NCBI GenBank assembly: GCA_028707125.1
Contig: JAQTUX010000001.1
Coordinates: forward strand, 672,662 to 713,849
Source of the DNA: Candidatus Omnitrophota bacterium
GTDB lineage: Bacteria > Omnitrophota > Gorgyraeia > Gygaellales > JAQTUX01
Reading direction: 5' to 3'
Length of the DNA: 41,188 bases
Under the pieces are notes generated by a model. The model saw only the letters and a program-made list of their open reading frames with translations. It ran no database searches and was not told the DNA's origin. The position numbers and the translations under genes are program-made. Below, one piece after another: positions 31,257 to 38,822 of this stretch (its first letter is position 1; each line of letters opens with the position of its first letter).

Positions 31257-31855
31257 AAAATCTCGCGGTATTTGTTTCAGGCAACGGCAGCAATCTTCAG
31301 GCGATAATTGACGCCGTAAAGAACGGTAATCTGAAAGTGAACATAGCGCTTGCGCTTTCCGACAACAAAGACGCTTACGCGTTGGCGCGGGCAAAAGAGG
31401 CCGGTATAAAAGGCATATTTATTGACCCGAAGATCTATAAAGCGAAGAAGGAGTTTGAGCGGGAAATTATCTCCGTTTTAGAGAAGGAGAAGGTTGAGGC
31501 GATCGCGCTGGCGGGCTTTATGAGGATATTGAGCCCTGAATTCATCTCCAGGTATAAAAACAGGATACTTAATGTCCATCCGGCGCTGCTGCCTTCATTT
31601 AAAGGCGCGCACGGCATCAAGGACGCGTTTGACTACGGGGTCAAGATGACAGGGGTAACTATACATTTTGTAGATGAAAATATGGACCATGGCCCGATCA
31701 TCCTGCAGGAGGCGCTGCGCGTAGATGACGGCGATACCTTAGGATCGCTTGAAGAGAAGATTCATAAGGTAGAACATAAACTCTATCCGGAAGCGATCAG
31801 ATTATTCAGCGAAGGAAAACTAAAGGTAGAAGGGAGAAGGGTTATAATTCTTTGA
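31253..31855 (+). CDS. purN: Phosphoribosylglycinamide formyltransferase (GART)
   Basis: The 200-residue enzyme has the PurN start VFVSGNGSNLQAIIDA, the catalytic region NVHPALLPSFKGAHG (Asn and His), and the later HFVDENMDHGPIILQ with the catalytic Asp. It transfers a formyl group from 10-formyl-tetrahydrofolate to GAR in purine synthesis. The ATG overlaps the rnfB stop (ATGA), so it ends the rnf transcript. Its 3' end overlaps the convergent lipoprotein gene by 14 bp. Confidence 0.95.
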   Translation: MKNLAVFVSGNGSNLQAIIDAVKNGNLKVNIALALSDNKDAYALARAKEAGIKGIFIDPKIYKAKKEFEREIISVLEKEKVEAIALAGFMRILSPEFISRYKNRILNVHPALLPSFKGAHGIKDAFDYGVKMTGVTIHFVDENMDHGPIILQEALRVDDGDTLGSLEEKIHKVEHKLYPEAIRLFSEGKLKVEGRRVIIL

Positions 31856-32708
31856 GCTGCTCTAATTCAAGGCGGCTCTTTGTCGCCCGGCTTCCTTTTG
31901 TTATATTGTTTATGACCACCCGGTTAAACCCCCCGAATTCATAAGTAGCCATACAATAAGCGGTGATCCTGAATATTTCTTCCTCCGGGCTCGCGCATAA
32001 ATTAAAGTCGGTTTCCGCGTCGGTGAATTTTATGCGTATGCGCTGCACAACCTGGTCCGCGAGGAATTTAGTGAATTTTACCCCATGTTGTTTTAAATGG
32101 CGCCCCGCCTTATCGCCTACGATGTCCGGGTTTCCCCTTATTTCCTGCAGAAGCCTTTTGTAGTATTCTTCCGAGGCAATGGCGGAGTTGAAGATCTTCC
32201 TGAGGTCTTCGTTATAAATTGTGTAGATGATCTCCACGCCGTTATTGATGTCGGCCATCACTATTACGTAGAACTCCGGCTGTTTTTCGGCGTTAAAATA
32301 AACCCTGTATATCACGTTCAAGAGATTATAGAAATCCTCGTTTAGCTCGTCTATTGTGCCTGAGGTGAAACCTTTGTCTTTTTCTGTCCGGAAAAGCGGA
32401 GATATCTGGTATTCAAACTGGAACGCGCCTTCGGAAAAGGCGCCATCAACATAACCGACAACGCAATTGCTCTTTTGCGGGAAGGTGTTCGCCTTGTATT
32501 TGAATATATCCTTTTCGTAAGGGATGTATACCCAGAAGGTATTGTCAACCAGGCGGGTAGATGCCTGCCACTTATACTCTTCCTCGCAGATTTGAAGAAA
32601 TTTGGCTTCCGCCTCGTTTATAGAATAGGGCCTGTCTTCTTTGAGGCCGCATCCCGAAGTTAAGAGAGAAAAAGATAAGGCGCAGAGGAATAATCTTGCC
32701 GGGGTCAT
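31842..32708 (-). CDS. Putative lipoprotein next to FtsH
   Basis: The 288-residue protein has a signal peptide ending in the lipobox LLTSGC (Cys about residue 20). The mature part has no motif I recognise. A segment FLADQVVQRIRIKFTDAETDF and a C-terminal YEFGGFNRVVINNITKGS are noted. It starts two bases after the FtsH-type gene ends, on the same strand, so it is probably co-transcribed and may assist or be handled by the protease. Confidence 0.8.
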   Translation of the reverse strand: MTPARLFLCALSFSLLTSGCGLKEDRPYSINEAEAKFLQICEEEYKWQASTRLVDNTFWVYIPYEKDIFKYKANTFPQKSNCVVGYVDGAFSEGAFQFEYQISPLFRTEKDKGFTSGTIDELNEDFYNLLNVIYRVYFNAEKQPEFYVIVMADINNGVEIIYTIYNEDLRKIFNSAIASEEYYKRLLQEIRGNPDIVGDKAGRHLKQHGVKFTKFLADQVVQRIRIKFTDAETDFNLCASPEEEIFRITAYCMATYEFGGFNRVVINNITKGSRATKSRLELEQLKEL

Positions 32709-32710
32709 CT

Positions 32711-34393
32711 TCAGGTGGTTTGGGGGCGGCTGAGGCCGAATTCTTTGAATATCGCCTCTATTTCATCGTAGTTGAGTTCTTCTTTGGCGACTAACTCCTT
32801 GCCTAAGCGTTCAAGCAGCGGGTCATGTTTTTTAAGCAGCTCTTCAACGTCCCTGAGGCAGGACTGAAGTATATCCTGCACGTCTTCATCCAGCCGCCTT
32901 TTCATCTCTTCGGACATCATCGGCATGTTGTTCCTGTCTTTGGGCAGGCCGTAGAAGTTTCCTATGATGCCGGATCTTCCCATACCCCAGCGCCAGACCA
33001 TGTTGTGAGCATACCAGATGGCAGTTTCAAAATCGCCGGTTACTCCGCCGGTAGTAAAGCCGATCTTCAGCTTTTCCGCGGCATATGAACCCAGGCAGGC
33101 CTTGATCTCTCCCGCGTAGTGGTTCCTATCGTGGATGAATATCTCTTCTCTTTCCGGTGTCCATGTCACCCCGCCCGTATGCCCGCGCGGGGTAATGGTT
33201 ATTTTGAATACATCCTGTGAGGGGACAAGCAGGTAGGTGATGATGGCGTGCCCTGCCTCGTGATAGGCGGTGTGCAGTTTCTCGCGCTGGCTCAACCTTA
33301 TCCTGCGCTTAATGCCAAGGGCGATCCTTTCCCGCGCCTCGTCTATTTCTTTCATTGAGATCAGCGTTTTCTTGTTGCGCACGGCAATAAGCGCGGATTC
33401 CCTGACGAGATTGGCGATATCGGCAGGGCTCTGGTCCACTGTTATGCGCGCCAGCCGGTCAACCTTGACGTCATTGGGATCATATTTTACTTCTTTGAGA
33501 TAGTAAGCAAATAATTTCTCGCGGTCTTCAAGGTTTGGTTTGTCCACATATATTTTCCTGTCAAACCTTCCCGGCCTTAAGAGCGCCGGGTCAAGGAATG
33601 ATTCCGGGGCATTGGTCGCGCCCATTACGATAATGTTGTAGTCCTTTTCCTTAAGGCCGTCCATTTCTACCAGGAGTTGGTTCAGGGTGGTGTTGAATTC
33701 CGACTGTCCGCCAAAGCCGGCATCCACGGCGCGGCGGGCGCCCACGGCATCAAGCTCATCAATGAAGATCACGCAGCCGCCTTCTGAATAAGCTAATTGC
33801 CTTGCCCGTTTGAACAATTTTCTTACGCGGCTTGAACCTACGCCTACGAACATCTCTACGAATTCCGAGCCGGACATGGACAGGAAGGGGATATTGGCTT
33901 CGGTTGCCATTGCCTTGGCAAGATATGTTTTACCGCATCCGGGCGGGCCGATCATCAAAAGGCCCCTCAATATCCTGCCGCCGATACGCTGCAGTTCCGC
34001 GCGGTCTTTTATCAATCTTACCACTTCCAGGGCTTCCTGTTTTGCTTCATCCATTCCCACAACGTCATTCCAATGGATGTTTATATCGTCTTTCCTGGTG
34101 GTTTTTTTGAGCATCGAGGTCATCTTGAAGCTGCCTCCGCGGAACATCAGCCAGTACCAGAACAGGGCGTATATGGGCATGCTGATGACTTGCGAGACAA
34201 GGATGACATAGAAAAACACGGAATACTGGGCAAGCATCTGCCTTTTAGTGTAGCGTTCGGAGAGGATCCAGGCGCCGATAGAGTAACGCAGGAATATTAT
34301 CAGGGAGATGGCTATGGCAATACAGCCGATAGCTACCACTATCTTGACCCAGTGGAATTTGAGGAATAATTTCATTTTTCGCATATTTATCAT
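32711..34393 (-). CDS. ftsH: FtsH-type AAA+ zinc metalloprotease with reduced periplasmic domain
   Basis: The protein has 560 residues from ATG 34393, with AAGGAGA about 8 nt upstream; a longer frame to 34453 lacks support. Two membrane helices (about 15-37 and 58-82) are separated by only about 20 residues, whereas usual FtsH has a periplasmic domain of about 70. The AAA+ domain has Walker A GPPGCGKT, Walker [11 protein letters not shown], pore loop MFVG and [11 protein letters not shown]. The protease has HEAGH and a downstream Asp in TGDFETA as zinc ligands. The loop after [10 protein letters not shown] differs from classical FtsH. It degrades membrane and unstable proteins. Confidence 0.93.
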   Translation of the reverse strand: MINMRKMKLFLKFHWVKIVVAIGCIAIAISLIIFLRYSIGAWILSERYTKRQMLAQYSVFFYVILVSQVISMPIYALFWYWLMFRGGSFKMTSMLKKTTRKDDINIHWNDVVGMDEAKQEALEVVRLIKDRAELQRIGGRILRGLLMIGPPGCGKTYLAKAMATEANIPFLSMSGSEFVEMFVGVGSSRVRKLFKRARQLAYSEGGCVIFIDELDAVGARRAVDAGFGGQSEFNTTLNQLLVEMDGLKEKDYNIIVMGATNAPESFLDPALLRPGRFDRKIYVDKPNLEDREKLFAYYLKEVKYDPNDVKVDRLARITVDQSPADIANLVRESALIAVRNKKTLISMKEIDEARERIALGIKRRIRLSQREKLHTAYHEAGHAIITYLLVPSQDVFKITITPRGHTGGVTWTPEREEIFIHDRNHYAGEIKACLGSYAAEKLKIGFTTGGVTGDFETAIWYAHNMVWRWGMGRSGIIGNFYGLPKDRNNMPMMSEEMKRRLDEDVQDILQSCLRDVEELLKKHDPLLERLGKELVAKEELNYDEIEAIFKEFGLSRPQTT

Positions 34394-34424
34394 ACGTTTT
34401 TCTCCTTTATAGATGGCAGTTTTA

Positions 34425-34453
34425 AGATTAACATAATCGCCGATAGAAGTCAA
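34425..34453 (-). promoter_or_regulatory. Possible promoter of the ftsH-lipoprotein pair
   Basis: On the - strand TTGACT (34453-34448), a 17-bp spacer and TAATCT (34430-34425) lie upstream of the ftsH start. The -35 is good and the -10 is weak. It is divergent from the enolase promoter in the 132-bp gap. Confidence 0.45.
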
Positions 34454-34466
34454 ACATATCTTTCGC

Positions 34467-35803
<1,337 letters not shown>

Positions 35804-35815
35804 ACGTAAGATAAA

Positions 35816-36076
35816 ATGTTTCGTAAGGCCTTTGTTCTTTTTGGTATCACTTTTCTGCTGTTGATATTCTTCCTGCCGGGGTATGCCAAGCTGCAGGATC
35901 TAAGGCAGAAGAATAAAGAATTGGCAGAAAAGATCATTGAGCTTAAGAACGAGAACAAGAAGCTGGCGCTTGAGCGCAAAAGAATAGAAGAAGACCCGGT
36001 ATACCTGGAAAAATTAGCCCGGGAGAAATTAGGTATCGTCCGCAAGGGCGAGATCGTTTATAAAATAGAAGAATAA
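35816..36076 (+). CDS. FtsB/DivIC-like cell division protein
   Basis: The 86-residue protein has one N-terminal membrane helix (about 5-24), a coiled coil rich in K, E and L (about 25-60), and the family end DPVYLEKLAREKLGIVRKGEIVY. This is the septum formation initiator (FtsB/DivIC) layout. It links early and late divisome proteins. Being directly downstream of eno is common for ftsB in many bacteria, which supports the call. Confidence 0.9.
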   Translation: MFRKAFVLFGITFLLLIFFLPGYAKLQDLRQKNKELAEKIIELKNENKKLALERKRIEEDPVYLEKLAREKLGIVRKGEIVYKIEE

Positions 36077-36079
36077 AAT

Positions 36080-36156
36080 CGCGGGGTGGAGCAGTCCGGT
36101 AGCTCGCAAGGCTCATAACCTTGAGGTCGCTAGTTCAAATCTAGCCCCCGCAACCA
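36080..36156 (+). tRNA. Initiator tRNA-fMet (CAT)
   Basis: A 77-nt tRNA has an encoded CCA. Position 1 is C facing A72 (CGCGGGG against CCCCGCA), the unpaired start that marks initiator tRNA. The D-arm (AGCAGTCCGGTAGCTC) and anticodon loop CTCATAA are close to E. coli tRNA-fMet. The anticodon stem is CAAGG/CCTTG, so the usual three G-C pairs at 29-31/39-41 are reduced to two plus an A-U. Confidence 0.9.
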
Positions 36157-36160
36157 CCTT

Positions 36161-36196
36161 AAAGCCCCGACTTGAAAAAGTTGGGGCTTTTTGTTT
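36161..36196 (+). terminator. Intrinsic terminator after tRNA-fMet
   Basis: AAAGCCCCGACTT (36161-36173), a GAAA loop and AAGTTGGGGCTTT (36178-36190) make a 13-bp stem with one G-U pair, followed by TTGTTT. It ends the enolase-ftsB-tRNA region. Confidence 0.9.
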
Positions 36197-36203
36197 ATTT
36201 TAT

Positions 36204-36232
36204 TTGCCCGCCGGTTAACTTTACCTTATAAT
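36204..36232 (+). promoter_or_regulatory. Promoter of the patatin gene, leaderless
   Basis: TTGCCC (36204-36209), 17 bp and TATAAT (36227-36232) precede ATG 36240 by seven bases. Transcription should begin at the start codon or within a base or two of it. Confidence 0.65.
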
Positions 36233-36239
36233 ATAGCTT

Positions 36240-38081
36240 ATGGCTGTCTTTTCAAAAGAGATAATCTCCGGTATCTACCCCTTTAACAAATTAAAAAAAT
36301 CCCATCTGGGGCGGTTGTACAGGATCTGCGAGTTCAAGGAATACCGCATCAACGATATCGTCTACAAGGAAGGCGATCCACCGGATGCCTTTTATATGCT
36401 TATTACCGGCCGGCTCGTAGCGCTTGCCAGGCAGGGCGACAGGGATGAACAGATCGAGCTTATAAAGAAGGGTACCGCGTTCGGGACCGTATCTCTTTTT
36501 ACCGATGAACCGCATTCGGTAACGGTCCGGTCTATTGAAAACTCGGTAGTCCTGAGGATCGAGAAGGATAAGTTCAAGGGCTTCCTGGATAAGAACCATA
36601 TCCTCGCGGTTGAATTCTCGCGGATATTTTCCAAGAGGGTCAAGAAGCATATAGGCGTGCCAAAGAAGATATTTCAATCGGTGAAACTGGCAATATGCAG
36701 TTTCGCTAAAGGCAGGGGCAAGACCACTTATATGGTGAATCTGGCCGAGGCGCTGGCAGAGGACAGGTCTAAAAAGGCAATAGTGGTGGAGTGTTCTTCT
36801 GACGATGATTTCTCCATCCGCGCGCATTGCGGGGCCGGGGGCAGGGTTTTGAAGCTGAACGAATTCAACGAAGAAAACATAGGCGGATATGTCGTAGAGA
36901 GCGCTCAGGTATCGTGGCTCCGCGTGAGAATGGGGCAGGATACCGACCGGTTTTTCTCCCTGATCAACTACCTCTCCGAGAATTACCACTTCGTCCTGTA
37001 TGAGCTCAGCCGTCTTGACGAACAGTCAATGGCGCGGCTGGTTTCCATAGCCGACCTTGTGCATTTGTTTATGTCTTCGGACAGAGAAGAGCTGGCGCGC
37101 ATAGACGCCCTGATGAATATCCTATCCGGCAGCAACCTGCCTAAGGTGAGGTTCGTATTCTCGGAATTCCTGAAGGCGGATAAACCCGCAGGGTTCCCTC
37201 ATAAGATATACGCTACCATACCGCCTTTGGAAAGCGGCGATTACAAGCGGGTTATAAGGCGGATATCGCGCGAGGTAGGAGAAAAGACCGTGGGGCTGGT
37301 GCTGGGTTCGGGAGGGGCGTTCTGTTTCTCGCAGATAGGCGTGATCAAGGTATTAGAAGAGAACAACATCCCCATAGATATTGTCTGCGGTTCAAGTATG
37401 GGCGCGCTTATCGGTGCGCTGTGGGCCCTGGGTTATCCTGCCGCGGAAATAGAAAGGATAGCGGCTTACTTCGGCAAGAAGTTTTCCCTTTTTTCCTTTC
37501 CCGCGATGGCGCTGCCCTTCAGGGGTTTCCTGAAATCCAAACGCCTGGAAAAGATATTAAAAGACATCTTTGGCGACAAGACGTTTTACGACATAAAACA
37601 TTCTTTCAGGGTAGTGGCCTTTGATTTTATCAGGAAGGAATCCAGGGTGATCAGGGAGGGCTATATTTACAGCGCCGTGGCGGCAAGCTGCGCGATGCCA
37701 GGTATCTTTGAGCCCATTGTCTCCAAGGACGGCATCTTTCTTGACGGCGGGGTGTTGAACCCGCTGCCCGTAAAGTCCATACTTGATTACGCCAGGAAGA
37801 TAATCGCCGTGAATGTTTCCCTGACCAAGGATGAGATCTACAGAAGTTATACGGAACAAAAGAGGTGGAAGTTCAATATATTTGATTTTATCTTTGGCAG
37901 CGTAGGCACGATGCAAAGGGAATTCATAAATGATTCCTTAAAGATCGCCGACGTTGTTATTCATCCTGATTTAGACGGGATGGGGTGGGTTGACTTCAGC
38001 AAGGTGGAAGAGCTGGCTGACAGGGGAGAAGCGGCGGCCAATGAAAAGTTGGGGGAGATCATAAAGCTGGTGAGCGGTTAA
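36240..38081 (+). CDS. NTE-like patatin phospholipase with cNMP-binding and P-loop domains
   Basis: The 613-residue protein has three parts. Residues about 8-135 are a cyclic-nucleotide-binding domain (FYMLITGRLVAL, then a GTAFGTVSLF phosphate-binding-like loop). Residues about 145-330 resemble a ParA/MinD-type fold, with a Walker-A-like KGRGKTTYMVNLAEAL. Residues about 350-613 are a patatin domain: oxyanion GSGGAF, nucleophile serine in GSSMG, and catalytic Asp in LDGGVLNPLP. The neuropathy target esterase family hydrolyses (lyso)phospholipids and has the same cNMP-to-patatin order. The intact P-loop in the middle is noteworthy. A gene for a small exported protein follows after 11 bp. Confidence 0.9.
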   Translation: MAVFSKEIISGIYPFNKLKKSHLGRLYRICEFKEYRINDIVYKEGDPPDAFYMLITGRLVALARQGDRDEQIELIKKGTAFGTVSLFTDEPHSVTVRSIENSVVLRIEKDKFKGFLDKNHILAVEFSRIFSKRVKKHIGVPKKIFQSVKLAICSFAKGRGKTTYMVNLAEALAEDRSKKAIVVECSSDDDFSIRAHCGAGGRVLKLNEFNEENIGGYVVESAQVSWLRVRMGQDTDRFFSLINYLSENYHFVLYELSRLDEQSMARLVSIADLVHLFMSSDREELARIDALMNILSGSNLPKVRFVFSEFLKADKPAGFPHKIYATIPPLESGDYKRVIRRISREVGEKTVGLVLGSGGAFCFSQIGVIKVLEENNIPIDIVCGSSMGALIGALWALGYPAAEIERIAAYFGKKFSLFSFPAMALPFRGFLKSKRLEKILKDIFGDKTFYDIKHSFRVVAFDFIRKESRVIREGYIYSAVAASCAMPGIFEPIVSKDGIFLDGGVLNPLPVKSILDYARKIIAVNVSLTKDEIYRSYTEQKRWKFNIFDFIFGSVGTMQREFINDSLKIADVVIHPDLDGMGWVDFSKVEELADRGEAAANEKLGEIIKLVSG

Positions 38082-38092
38082 GGAGGTATGCT

Positions 38093-38392
38093 ATGAAAAG
38101 AGTAGTTGTAATGGGGGTAGCGTTGGTATCGGTGGGGGCGGGGCTGTTGGCGTCCCTGCTGACTAAACAGTTGCAGGCAGAGACACAAGGGGCGCCTTAT
38201 ATCAAGATCTCGCAGAGGCCTTTTAACGAACGCGAAGTAAGACAAGTGGTCCCTGCCAGTTACGGCAGGCTCGTCGCGGCAACGGATATCCGGCTTTATT
38301 TTGTTGATGCCGAAGATAACATAAGGATGATTCCGCTAAAGTCGGATTCTGTGCTGGGTAACGATGTCTATATGATCAAGCGGAGCAAATAA
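38093..38392 (+). CDS. Small exported protein of unknown function
   Basis: The 99-residue protein begins with MKR and a hydrophobic stretch (about 4-24), likely a signal peptide or anchor. The mature part (about 30-99) reads as a small beta-rich domain with RPFNEREVRQVVPASYGRLVA. I do not recognise the family. AAGGAGG at about 38080-38086 is a strong ribosome-binding site that overlaps the patatin stop codon, so the two are co-expressed. Confidence 0.72.
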   Translation: MKRVVVMGVALVSVGAGLLASLLTKQLQAETQGAPYIKISQRPFNEREVRQVVPASYGRLVAATDIRLYFVDAEDNIRMIPLKSDSVLGNDVYMIKRSK

Positions 38393-38411
38393 TAAGTCAG
38401 GGGGATAACAT

Positions 38412-38669
38412 ATGATTCAGAAATTGGCGCTGGTCGCCGCTGTTGTATTGCCTTTATGGAACATTCCCTTGATAGTGCGCATAATCAAGAGGAGGTCATC
38501 TAAGGACATCAGCATCTATTGGGCGTTGGGAGTATGGGTCTGCTTTTTGTTTATGTTCCCCGCCGGCCTTATGTCGCAAGATATTGTCTGGAAGGCCTTC
38601 AATATCGTCAATTTCGTCTTTTTCAGCTGCGTAGCGCTGTGCACCGTCATATTCCATAAGGGAAAATAG
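38412..38669 (+). CDS. SemiSWEET/PQ-loop-like small membrane protein
   Basis: This 85-residue protein has three membrane helices. LPLWNIPLIVRIIKRRSSKDISIYWALGVWVCFL fits the PQ-loop/SemiSWEET pattern, in which the first helix ends in a proline motif followed by a basic stretch and a kSs-x-DIS sequence. The later FNIVNFVFFS resembles the third helix with its conserved Asn. SemiSWEETs are sugar carriers acting as dimers, but PQ-loop proteins vary and the substrate is not known. GGGGG lies about 11 nt before the ATG. A terminator follows. Confidence 0.75.
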   Translation: MIQKLALVAAVVLPLWNIPLIVRIIKRRSSKDISIYWALGVWVCFLFMFPAGLMSQDIVWKAFNIVNFVFFSCVALCTVIFHKGK

Positions 38670-38693
38670 GGCTTTAATAGGTTTGGGAAGATC

Positions 38694-38729
38694 AAGGCCT
38701 TGAGGTTGCCTCAAGGCCTTTTGTTTTTT
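38694..38729 (+). terminator. Intrinsic terminator after the SemiSWEET-like gene
   Basis: AAGGCCTTGAGG (38694-38705) and CCTCAAGGCCTT (38709-38720) form a perfect 12-bp stem with a TTG loop, followed by TTGTTTTTT. Confidence 0.92.
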
Positions 38730-38784
38730 AAAATGGGGATTGAGGCGGTTATGAAAACGCTTTCTTAAATGGCTTTCCAGCTCC

Positions 38785-38812
38785 TTGTTTTACCGTAGTG
38801 GTAGGTTATACT
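38785..38812 (+). promoter_or_regulatory. Promoter of the metzincin-like protein gene, short leader
   Basis: TTGTTT (38785-38790), 16 bp and TATACT (38807-38812) are followed after ten bases by ATG 38823. The mRNA leader would be only a few bases. Confidence 0.5.
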
Positions 38813-38822
38813 TATTATACGG

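Noticed and set aside
30453-31394. Long - strand open frame (313 codons) opposite rnfB
   Set aside because: It is fully antisense to a well-supported Rnf subunit, has no family likeness, and is explained by the codon pattern of the GC-rich + strand gene.
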